A stretch of 64,000 nucleotides of DNA from assembly GCA_963978545.1 (NCBI GenBank), contig OZ021730.1, positions 7,633,796-7,697,795 of the forward strand, read 5' to 3'. The notes beneath the pieces are model-generated. The model was given only the letters and a program-made list of their open reading frames with translations. It had not been told where the DNA came from and ran no database searches. The position numbers and the translations under genes were made by a program. This stretch comes from Linyphia triangularis. Taxonomy: Eukaryota > Arthropoda > Arachnida > Araneae > Linyphiidae. Position 1 is the first letter of the stretch; each line of letters starts with the position of its first letter. Shown here in pieces: positions 1-9,700 of this stretch.

Positions 1-36
1 GGCTTCAAAAAATCGCTTATTTCTGGTGTAGCTTAT

Positions 37-459
37 ACACACAAACAATCTCCCTCCTGCTGTTATGCAAGCTATTAAGCCAGTTTTCAAAGCACTTTCG
101 AATCCTGGGCTTTTGAAGAAATGTTTACATGGCTAAACCCAAAACCCAAATGAATCGCTGAATAGTGTTATTTGGTCACGTGTTCCAAAGTCAACGTTCG
201 TTCGTTCATATAGAAACCTTGCGCCTTGGAGTATTTGATGCAGTGGCCTCATTTAATACTGGAAACATCTTTAGGTGCAATGTTCTCAAATCACTCAACA
301 TTCAACCTGGAGAATATTGCTTAAAAGCACTCTATGCTATTGATGTTGAGCGACTACGGAATGCTAAACGTGACTGTTTAGCTTCATCAAAAGAGGCTCG
401 CGTAGAAAGACGCAATAAAAAGCGAATAAGAGATGATGTGCAAGCTGATGATTCTTAGT
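37..459 (+). pseudogene. Mutator-like transposase, C-terminal fragment
   Basis: Relic of the C-terminal part of a Mutator-like transposase of the arthropod type. The frame reads an alpha-helical stretch ending KKCLHG, an in-frame stop, then NPNESLNSVIWSRVPK, the conserved N-P-N-E-S-x-N-S-x-I-W signature of the family. After a frameshift near 210 it continues as LRLGVFDAVASFNTGNI and ends in a basic tail (RRNKKRIRDD). The left end runs off the window, so the catalytic core is not visible. A stop and a frameshift make it non-functional. The 23.1-kb and 28-kb fragments belong to the same broad family but cover other parts. Confidence 0.65.
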
Positions 460-1518
460 ATAGTGGGGGTCATTGACATGAATTTCATCATGTTTTATTT
501 GGCACTGTTTACACTTACAGAAATGGCTTGGGTCAGGAATTTATTCTGCCTTTGCCACGGGAGGGGGGGGGGGGTGGCCTGCTATTGCACTACCTGCAGG
601 CACCAACCCGCCTTATCTAACATTAGAATCACTACACATACATGCACCTTTTTTGCATTATAAAATATTTTGTATTCTTATTGATTAATTGCCTATAGTA
701 ATGTTTTCATTTTAGGTTTTATAGTAGTGTGGTTTTGAACCAGTCGCCAATTTTCAGAAATCGGGCCAAATGGCACCGTCAAAAAGAAAATGCTACTATC
801 ACAATAAAATATAAAATAACTAATTTAAATTAAATATATATTAATGTTATAGTATTATGATAAACATAATTATAAAATCATTTTTATATTTATGACTTTT
901 CAAAGAGAAGTAAGTGAAGGTTTACACTTTTTAGCTGTAGAATTCGCTCTGTTACATGACTTATTTGAAATTTAACAAATAAAAACAAATATCTGATGAT
1001 TCAAACTATTAATAAATATCAGTGGAGAGTAGTAAAACATTTAAAACCCTTAAACAACAATTTTCTTTAAAAATAATAAAAAAAAAAGGATATATTTTGC
1101 GTTTTTGCTTATATCTCAGAATGAAGTTTTTGTAAACTCGATGTACCTTTTCTCAAAAACTGGTACCCTTGGAACCTTGTAACTTTTACAGTATAATCCT
1201 TACATATGCAAGTCTATTTTAAAGCTCTACTTTTGTAAACAAACTACAAGTTAATTTTTTATTCAACTTTTAAGGTGAAAAAACTTGCAAAAACTGTAAT
1301 TTTCATGCGATTTTTGTGAATAGTGACAAAAATATTATTTAAAAACTTTTTAGATCTTAAATCACACCTTCAGTATATGAAGAAGTGTTCCACAAAAACA
1401 CAGACACCAAATTTATGTATGTGACTATTGTAGTTCCTGAGAAAAGGTACATCAAAAGTAGGGCTAATTTAACATCGAAGAGATAGGACATTCTGCGACT
1501 TTCCGGGTCCCCTTAAAG
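460..1518. other. No gene seen; AT-rich spacer
   Basis: About 1 kb of AT-rich sequence. It holds a 12-base G run near 563-574. I see no frame with family-like composition. Confidence 0.6.
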
Positions 1519-1703
1519 TTGGTTGTTTTCAGATTATCTGGCGCCGTCAGCAACACGAGGGCTATAATGCGCCGAAACATTCGAGTCCCGTGTTAGGCAT
1601 GGGTGTTTGTAAATGTATGTTGGCTTGTCTAATGACGAAATGTTTCGGCGCATTATAGCCCTCGTGTTGCTGACGGCGCCAGATAATCTGAATACAACCA
1701 ACC
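1519..1703. repeat. SINE-A pair, tail-out palindrome
   Basis: An antisense SINE-A tail (1519-1583, starting TTGGTTGTTTTCAGATTATC) is fused at TTCG to a sense SINE-A that starts inside the B box (TTCGAGTCCCGTG) and runs to the AACCAACC end near 1703. The two arms are reverse complements over roughly 65 bases, so the block can fold into a long hairpin. The A box of the sense copy is missing. Confidence 0.85.
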
Positions 1704-1837
1704 AACAGACTGCGAAACATGACTCGGGAAGAATGACACAAGTCAGTTCAAACTTAAAACTGACTTGTGTTGCCCTTATTGCAGTGTTAAGTCCTTTAAT
1801 TGCAATTATAAATACTTTTTTATTTTTGTTATTTTAG

Positions 1838-2900
1838 ATCTTGCTTAACGAAAATAATGATGTTCTTAAAGCCACATGTGAATGCCCCAGAGGACTTGTT
1901 CTGTGCCACCACATTGCAGCCCTCCTTCTTTATGCCCACTACAACGAGTCAGTGACCGACAAACAATGTGTTTGGTCCCAAAAAAAAGGTAAAAGGAAGG
2001 ACGAGGCTGTTAAAAGCGTGAAAGAACTCTTTCCAGCGAAAAAGTTCAAGGCTGCGGCAGAGTTTCCAACAAATCTTCGGTAGCAAACTTATGATTTGCT
2101 TCAAGGACATCAAGCCACAGTGAGCTTCACGTGGATTTTAAGCCCAGAAGCTAGCAGTAGCATTCTTCAATCTCCTCGAAACATTATTTTTTCAAAGGAA
2201 TATGAAAATTCTCAGGAGAAGGCATAATTTTTTTCATCCCTGATGAGACTCAGTGCTGAGCAACTTGCATCTACTGTTGAGCAGACAAAATGGCAAGCTT
2301 CAAACTGGCAATGGTCGATCCTTAGGAATGACAGATTAACGTCAAGTAACTTTGGATCGATTTTAGCCGTATGCAAGAGGAATTCATTTCCTCCTTCATT
2401 GTACAAAAAATTGCTCAATACTTACAATTTAGATGGAGTAAAAGCAGTGCAATAGGGGAGAGAACATGAATTTGATGGGGCCATTTCTTTTGAAACCTCA
2501 ATGAAAATGAAGACGGAAGAAACTGAACTCTGGTTGCACGAGTCGGGAATTTTGGGTTCTAGGCCCGATAGAATTGTTACTTTTGATGATGGTTCAATCG
2601 GAACTATTGAAATTAAATGCCCTTTTAAATTCAAAAATGACTCATTGTGTGAAGCCCTGACCAAGGACAAGAAATATATTATTTTCAAAGAGAATGATCA
2701 TAATATTTACCACAAGATACAAGGACAGATTCATATTGCCAACTGCCAGAAAGGTTTTTTTAGTTTTGTGGACTTTGAAAGACTTTTCTTATTTTTGAGA
2801 TTGCACGAGACGAGGCATGGGTCAATAATTTTAATGTATTGCAAATTTTTTATTTCAAGCATTACTTGCCACATATTTTAAAAAACCCTCAATAGATATC
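1838..2900 (+). pseudogene. SWIM zinc finger plus YqaJ-type nuclease relic
   Basis: One frame, opening after an acceptor-like TTTTAG, carries a SWIM-type finger (CECPRGLVLCHH, C-x-C...C-x-H) and, 130 residues on, a YqaJ/lambda-exonuclease-like nuclease: RNDRLTSSNFGSIL, GREHEFDG, LGSRPDRIVTFDD and TIEIKCPF. These give the D...E-x-K residues of the PD-(D/E)XK fold. Three in-frame stops (2081-2083, about 2224, about 2453) and a frameshift near 2790 break it; the frame after the shift reads DEAWVNNFN...FKHYLPHILKNP. SWIM/YqaJ proteins are common in arthropod transposon-derived repeats. The catalytic residues survive better than the frame. A decayed relative lies at 60.8-61.5 kb. Confidence 0.7.
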
Positions 2901-3163
2901 TAGTAATTTATTTCATTCAGCGTATGTTTTTTTTTTTTTTGTTTTTGTTTTTTTTTTGCTTTTTATTTCTACAAGAATTGTGTTTTTTTATATGGTGTTT
3001 TGTATTTTTATTCAAGATGTTTGTTTAATTTATGGTGCATCTGGTGGTCCTCAAATGTCTTAGATGTGGACGAACTGATTCAAAAAATCAATTGAAGAAT
3101 AGGTCGATGGAGAGCAGATAAATCAACTGAAGAACTAAATTAATCAATAACATACCTGTTTCT
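2901..3163. other. No gene seen; T-rich spacer
   Basis: T-rich sequence with long T runs at 2926-2958. No coding or repeat signal recognised. Confidence 0.5.
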
Positions 3164-3240
3164 GCTATGTAACTGGGTTGGTTGATTTAAGTTTAACGGC
3201 GCAAGGGCAACACGAGGGCCATACTGGCTATGTAACTGGG
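3164..3240 (-). mobile_element. 49-bp LINE 3'-tail insertion with 14-bp TSD
   Basis: The insert at 3178-3226 is the antisense of the local LINE 3' end (TTGGTTGATTTAAG then GGCGCAAGGGCAACACGAG). It is flanked on both sides by GCTATGTAACTGGG (3164-3177 and 3227-3240). This is an extremely 5'-truncated retrotransposition event. Confidence 0.85.
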
Positions 3241-3360
3241 AAAACTGATATCGTCACTCATGACATTGAGCTGATAAGTAACAAACCTGTTCTTTCTAAA
3301 CCCTATAGGAATTCTCCAAGACAAAATGATATTCTCCAGGACGAGATCCAAAACCAAGTA
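3226..3360 (+). pseudogene. Ty3/gypsy pol fragment ahead of RT
   Basis: The frame reads GKTDIVTHDIELISNKPV then LSKPYRNSPRQNDILQDEI. This is the short conserved stretch just before the reverse transcriptase fingers in Ty3/gypsy Pol (T-x-x-V-x-H-x-I-x-L...P-x-R-x-x-P-Y-R...). Nothing of the RT palm follows, so this is a small remnant. It was interrupted by the 49-bp LINE tail described at 3164-3240; removing that insert restores the target. Confidence 0.6.
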
Positions 3361-4328
3361 TCTATGTTTCAATTTTTCTGCTCTCCTGAAATTGTTTCTT
3401 TTGTAGACTTAGGTTGTTTTCCATTTCTAGCCCTCAATTATTCGACTACGCTACAGTAAAGATATTTTTAACTTTCTCTTTAAATATTCATCTTATTTTT
3501 AATCTTTTTTTCATCCTGGGATTTATTCCAAAACAAAACTAAAAGACAAATTATTAACCGTGGCGCCATCTACTAAGACTTATATTTCATTTAATCAATT
3601 TGTATTTAGTTTATTTAAATAATTCCATTTATGCATCTTCTGGTCCATTAAAATATCTTTATTATACTGAAAATTAAATGTTCATAAAATCAAACAGGTT
3701 TGATGTATTTTTTATTTTTAAATTCCTGATAAAATGTATGACTCTTATAATTCAGTATTTAATTATGAGTTTAAAAGTCTTCTAATTTTAATTATGTTAA
3801 TTGTATTTTTCTGTATTTTATTTTTAGAAAAAAATTATTTTGTCAGATTTCCTTCAAGTTGTTTAGTTCTAGTTGCTCTTTTAGTGACAGTTTGTTATTG
3901 TTTAGCAACAATAAATATTAAAGTGAAGCTTTGCACACCTTCAACTAAACGGAAAAAGTAGTCCATTCAAGTAAGTATAAGTCAAACTTATAATTAAAAT
4001 AAGGTAATGCATTTCTTAAGAACAGATAAGAATTAGCATTTCACCTTTTATTTCTAATATAAAATAAATCATATATTTAAGACAAACTCTATTTAGTAGA
4101 TTCAATAAAAGCATGCAACTTGGGTACCTTTGTTTAAGTTTCAAAATGGATTGTATATTCGGTTGATTATTGTGTAATCAACTATTATGAGCAAAATTTA
4201 GAAGAATTTGTAAGAAACTTGAACGTGCTGAACAAAATTTTATTTTTTCTGGACAACCTTTAATAATAAAATTTTCAGCGTAATATTTAAAATATAATTA
4301 AAGATAATAAATTATATTTTATTTTCAG
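3361..4328. other. No gene seen; AT-rich spacer
   Basis: Very AT-rich. A 75-codon hydrophobic reading frame at 3734-3961 has no family signature and I treat it as chance. Confidence 0.5.
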
Positions 4329-4690
4329 AAAGGATTGCTTGGTGTCATCATCAAAGGTGCACATTATCACAAACTGACTACAGCCGAAGCATTAACATTT
4401 CTCCCAACAACTGATTGCAAAGAAACATTTCTTGATGGAATAGGCATTGCTGAATCATGTAAATACCACGAAGGTGCTTTAGAGTTAGATAACAAAATTT
4501 CTGAAGTTGACATTAATTGTCGTATTAATCCACTTGCCAGAGCTTTTCAGTATTGTTATAATGAGTGGGGTCTTCAAAATCTTGGTCCAAGAATAAGTTG
4601 GTTTAAGTTTAACGGCGCAAGAGCAACACGAGGGCCATACTGCGCCAGTCCAAGAACAGGAAACGAAGTGATTGAAGTTATAATATTTAA
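4329..4690 (+). CDS. Exon-like frame of unknown family
   Basis: An open frame begins directly after a splice-acceptor-like TTATTTTCAG (ending at 4328). It encodes about 90 residues of balanced composition (KGLLGVIIKGAHYHKLTTAE through INPLARAFQYCYNEWGLQN LGPR). A 50-bp LINE tail interrupts it at 4598; past the insert the host sequence resumes with RTGNEVIE in a frame that rejoins the upstream one once one TSD copy is discounted. I do not recognise the family. It could be an exon of a host gene or of an old transposon. Confidence 0.35.
4585..4660 (-). mobile_element. 50-bp LINE 3'-tail insertion with TSD
   Basis: The insert at 4598-4647 (TTGGTTTAAGTTTAACGGCG...CATACTGCGCCA) is flanked by GTCCAAGAATAAG (4585-4597) and GTCCAAGAACAGG (4648-4660), 13 bp with two mismatches. 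It is the same antisense LINE tail as at 3178. Confidence 0.75.
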
Positions 4691-5005
4691 AATTACATTG
4701 ATGATAGTATAGAAAAAATATACAAATCTTTCCTTTCCAAAGAAAGTAAAAAATATATTATTTCTCTTCCATGCCAGCTTTTATCTATTTGTAAAAAATA
4801 ACTAAATAGTATTTTTAATTTTATTAGTATATTATGTGAGTAATAATGTCTTCATATTAGTACCAAAAAAAATTGACACCATTTTTAATATTTGGTTGCG
4901 CAGTTTAGGATTTTTTGGTTGGTTGGTTGATTGAGGTTTTATAGAGCAAGGGCTTCACTAGGGCCATGCTGCGCCAAACAGTAGTGTGTTATCTAAAAAT
5001 TAAAA

Positions 5006-5639
5006 CCCCTCAGGGGGTTTACTTTCTATAAGTAAATACGGGCTTCACAACCCCGGGGCTCCCCAGTGATCTATCCCTCCTTCTGTTTTACCTTCTCGTT
5101 TTGGTTTTGTATTTATTGTTTGGCTTCTCTTCCATCCCTCATTGTGGTTGCCTCTTCAGAGGTGAGGGCTCCCCTTGAGAAGCTTTGTGCCGCTCTGTTG
5201 CTATCAGCTTCTCTTGGGGATTATATCACCCACGTGTTTGCCGTGCGTGGAGACCCGTGTCTCTGGAAAGGGGGATCCTGGTAGTTGAGGGGCGACATAC
5301 TGTCCCAATACACTACTTTGGCCCTTGCTTCAGATAAACGGGAGGTGCACATTGGTCCCGTGTGTATCAATCGGCTGGTCGTCCGACTTCGTCGGCGGCT
5401 AGGGATCAAGCGTCCGACTCGTCTGCTGGGAATTTCGTTAAGGGTGGAGACTTCTACAGGGACGAGGCGGTCGCGTATAGGCATTGGTTAACCCGATAGA
5501 GTCATTCCGTGCGTAACAGTTCTGTTGATATTTTGTTTTCTTTTATGATTTTTGTTGCTTGCCGGGATGCTCTATCCCCGATATTGTGGACTCCATGGAG
5601 GGTGGGACGCTAGTGCCCGAATTTTATTTCTTTTCTTTT
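5006..5639 (+). promoter_or_regulatory. L1 5' UTR with terminal hairpins
   Basis: GC-rich leader conserved in L2, L3 and L5. It begins with two adjacent inverted repeats, CCCC-TCA-GGGG and TTTACTT-TCTAT-AAGTAAA. LINEs of this type usually carry an internal promoter here; I see no certain promoter motif. Confidence 0.6.
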
Positions 5640-6779
5640 ATGGCTAGTAAATCTTCTTCTTCTCCCCCTAGTGGGGAGCAACATGGACAAAACTTAACAA
5701 ACCACATTGCAGCAAAATTCTTTATCGTTCATCGTAAGGAGGGCTCTTTCGAAAAGGTATCTCCATTTCTAATAGAAAAAACTCTGGCATCATTTGTTGG
5801 CGATACAGCTTCAGTTAAGAAACTGAAGTCTGGAGATCTTTTAGTTGAAGTTCGTAATGTCCAACAAGCGAAGAATATACTAAAGATCGAATATTTTGGT
5901 ACACTCCCGGTAAATGTGACAGTACATGGTTCCCTTAATAAATCTCGCGGTGTGGTGTCTGAATCAGACCTTTACCACACACCGGAGGACGAGATTCTTG
6001 ACCACTTACGTGAGCAACACGTTTCAGCCGTCCACCGTATAACCATACGTCGAGAAGGGAATATCATACCTACTAAGCATTTGATTCTCACTTTTGATTT
6101 GCCCACATTACCATCGCATATAAAAGCCGGCTATTTGAATTGCCCTATTCGTCCGTATGTTCCGAACCCACTTCGCTGTTTCAAGTGCCAGAAATATGGT
6201 CACTCACAAACAGCTTGTCGTGGGGAAACGGAAACATGTGCACGTTGTGCAAGTACTGGACATGATAGTGCAAATTGCAAGGCACCTGAAAAGTGTGTTA
6301 ATTGTGATGGCTCCCATCCATCTTACTATCGGAAATGTCCAGTGTGGGTAAAAGAAAAGGAAATCCAGACCGTGCGAGTGAACCAGAATTTGTCATACTT
6401 TGATGCTAGAAGACTTGTTGAAGCTAGAACCCCTTCTGTTGGTGTCGCCTATGCTGATGTTTGCAAAAAAACTTTCAGCAGCCAAAGCACACAGACAGAG
6501 TCTACTTCCTCAAGTCTAGTCAAATTACCTCAGAGAACATCTACGGAGGTAATTAAACAACCACCTATTTTGAAGAAAACCTTAGCTAAGTCCAAAGCAT
6601 TACAAGCGATCAAACTTAAATCAGCTAAAGGAGGACCTTCGAGAGAGAAGCCCTCTAACCGTTTTAATATCCTTCGTTCATTTAGGGAGGCGGATGTGGT
6701 GAACCTTCACCCATCTGATGATGACGAAGATATTAGTGAAGAGCCTGACCCCCCTTTTAAAATTGCATCAAGTAATTAA
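5640..6779 (+). CDS. L1 ORF1, gag-like zinc-knuckle protein
   Basis: RNA-binding ORF1 protein of the LINE, about 379 residues. I chose the ATG at 5640 (MASKSSSSPPSG) because the matching Met is the start in L2 and L3; an upstream in-frame ATG at 5559 lies in conserved 5' UTR. The N-terminal half has the conserved FEKVSPFLIEKTL and KKLKSGDLLVEV segments, related to an RRM-like fold in these proteins. Three CCHC-type knuckles follow at about residues 179-233: CFKCQKYGHSQTAC, CARCASTGHDSANC and CVNCDGSHPSYYRKC. The tail is basic, then acidic (HPSDDDEDISEEPD). It likely coats the element RNA. Its stop overlaps the ORF2 start as TAATG. Confidence 0.92.
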   Translation: MASKSSSSPPSGEQHGQNLTNHIAAKFFIVHRKEGSFEKVSPFLIEKTLASFVGDTASVKKLKSGDLLVEVRNVQQAKNILKIEYFGTLPVNVTVHGSLNKSRGVVSESDLYHTPEDEILDHLREQHVSAVHRITIRREGNIIPTKHLILTFDLPTLPSHIKAGYLNCPIRPYVPNPLRCFKCQKYGHSQTACRGETETCARCASTGHDSANCKAPEKCVNCDGSHPSYYRKCPVWVKEKEIQTVRVNQNLSYFDARRLVEARTPSVGVAYADVCKKTFSSQSTQTESTSSSLVKLPQRTSTEVIKQPPILKKTLAKSKALQAIKLKSAKGGPSREKPSNRFNILRSFREADVVNLHPSDDDEDISEEPDPPFKIASSN

Positions 6780-9700
6780 TGGCTTCTTTTGTTTCTTGGA
6801 ATTGTCGCGGTTTTAGGTCAAGGAAGGATGATGTGAAAAATATAATTTCGCTTTACCATCCAGCATGTTTGGCACTTCAAGAAACTTTCTTGAATGATAC
6901 TTATACATCTAAAATTCGTAGGTATAGTTGTATTAGAAAAGATGTTAGACGTGGTAATACGGTGTCTGGAGGAGTATGCCTTTTTATTTCTCATGATTAC
7001 CCCAGCACTGTACTCACACTACGGACATCTCTACAGGCTGTGGCTGCGAGACTTCATTTACAGTCCCTTCTCACAGTCTGTTGCCTATACCTACCGCCAC
7101 ATGCTATCATCCGCCAAGAGGAGCTGAATAATCTGATAGACCAGCTTCCAGTGCCATTTTTACTGCTCGGTGACTTTAATGGACACAGTACTATGTGGGG
7201 TAATGATAATACGAACCCTCGTGGGAGACAGATTGAAAAGTTGCTATCTGATCTCTGTCTCTGTCTCCTGAATAACGAGGATAAAACTTATTTCCACGAA
7301 CCCACTAGAACATTCCATTCACTTGATTTAGTCATTTGTTCCCCTATACTTTTGCCATACTTGAATTTTGCTGTTGGGAGTGATCTACACAACAGTGATC
7401 ACTTCCCTATCCTAATTTCCCATACTGGTAATGGTAGCGTCACCAACCGCTTACCGACATATAAATACCATAGGGCAAATTGGGACAAATTTACTGAGTT
7501 GGCTATTATAACAGGAACAATGGTGGACAGTGAGAATGTTGATACTGCTGTCCAAAATGTCACTCAAGCAATTTTAAATGCTGCTGACTCCTCCATTCCT
7601 AAGACATCACCTAGAACACTGCGGCACTGTAAACCATACTGGAATGCAGACTGTCAGTCTGCATACAAGAAACAAAAGAAGCTATGGGGTATCTTCCGCA
7701 GATACCCAACTACAGGAAACCTTATCGCCTTTAAAAAGGCTAAGGCATTTGCTCGTAGAGTTAGACGTCAGAGTCAAAAGGATTCTTGGATAAGTTATGT
7801 CTCTTCAATTACATCCAAAACATCAAGTAAACAGTTGTGGAAGAAGGTTAGAGCGGCCAACGGTTTGTATCCGGAATATTCTTGTCCGATACTTCAAACC
7901 GGAGCTGCTGTGTTCTCTTCCCCTGAAGATATTTCTAACCTTATAGGTGAAACTTTTGAAAGTGTATCCAGTTCCGATTCTTATAGTCCTACATTTTTAG
8001 TGACTAAGAATCGTGCTGAACGGGCTGGAATTAATTTCAAAAGCAATATTGAATATTCCTACAACTGTGATCTTAAGATGTATGAATTGAAGAGTGCTTT
8101 ATCTAAAGCACATAACACCAGTCCAGGTCCAGATGGGATCAGTTACCAAATGCTTCGCCATTTAAGTCCAGATTCTCTTTTTAACATCCTTTTTCTCTTT
8201 AATAGAATCTGGAAGGAGAACATCTTTCCTACTTTGTGGCGGGAAGCTACTGTAATCCCCATTCTGAAACCTGGAAAGGATCCCAAGGATCCTCTGAGCT
8301 ATCGACCGATAGCCTTAACGAGCTGCCTCTGTAAGACCTTTGAACGTATTGTAAACGCCCGACTCTCTTACATGTTAGAAAAAGATAAATGTATTTCACC
8401 TTTCCAGAGTGGGTTCCGACGAGGACGGTCCACTCTTGATAACATCGTGAAACTAGAAACAGATGTCCGCAATGCCTTTCTGCAAAGGAATCATCTAGTT
8501 TCAATCTTTTTCGACATTGAGAAGGCGTATGATCATACGTGGCGATATGGTATCCTGCAAACCTTGTTTAATTTTGGTTTTAGGGGTAATCTGCCTCTTT
8601 TTATTCAAAATTTTTTATCATCTCGTGTTTTTAGAGTTCGCATTGGAACTTCCTTTTCTAATTATTTTAACCAATCTGAGGGAGTTCCTCAAGGTTGTGT
8701 TTTAAGTGTCACCCTTTTTAACCTTCACATCAGCAACATTCTTCATGTCCTTTCACCCTTTGTTCATGGAACTTTGTATGTTGATGATTTGCAAATCTCA
8801 TGCCAAGGATCAAACATGCGCTTAATTGAACGTCAATTACAAGCTGCTGTTAACAGACTTGTAGAATGGTGTGAACAAAACGGCCATAAACTGTCACCAT
8901 CTAAAAGCAGTTGTGTCCATTTCTGTAGGAGGAGGGGTCTTCACCCCGACCCTGAAATCCACATACGCAATTCTCCCATCCCAGTTGTGAATCGGATAAG
9001 ATACCTGGGAGTTATCTTTGACAATAAGTTGAATTTTCTCCCACATATTTTATACTTGCGCAAGAAGTGCGAGAAATCGCTTAATATCCTCAAGGTACTC
9101 TCAAATACATCTTGGGGTGCTGATCGCACTTCTTTGCTGCGTATTTACAATTCAGTTATCTTATCTCGCATCGACTACGGATGCGTTGCTTATGGTTCTG
9201 CAGGAGCATCTCTTCTGCGCAGATTGGATACCGTCCACCATACTGCTGCCCGTATTTGTTTATGTGCATTTCGCACCTCACCCATTGAGAGTCTGTTAAC
9301 AGAGTGTTGTCAACTCCCTCTTGACCTTAGACGTAAAAAGTTAAGCGCTAACTACTACTGTAGAATAAAATCTGATCCTTCTCATCCTTTACGGAATTTA
9401 AGTCTTGACGCATATCTTGGTAGGCTATATAATGCACGTCCATCTAGCATTCGCCCATTTTCTGAAAGAGCTCAATCTGTTCTGTCGGATGCAGCTCTAA
9501 GTGACCTAGATATCCAGCTGGCTAATTCTCAGATCTTTCCTCCATGGGATATTCCATCATTTCAGTTTTTAAATCCATTTGCTATGCATTACAAAGCAGA
9601 CACTGCCCCAGAAATTTTACAGAAGATCTTTTATTTACACCGATCTCAGTATAGAGACTATCATGCAGTCTATACTGATGGATCCAAAGCAGGTGAACGT

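Noticed and set aside
3734..3961. Small membrane protein
   Set aside because: The hydrophobic frame comes from AT-rich sequence (many Phe, Leu, Ile codons) without other support.
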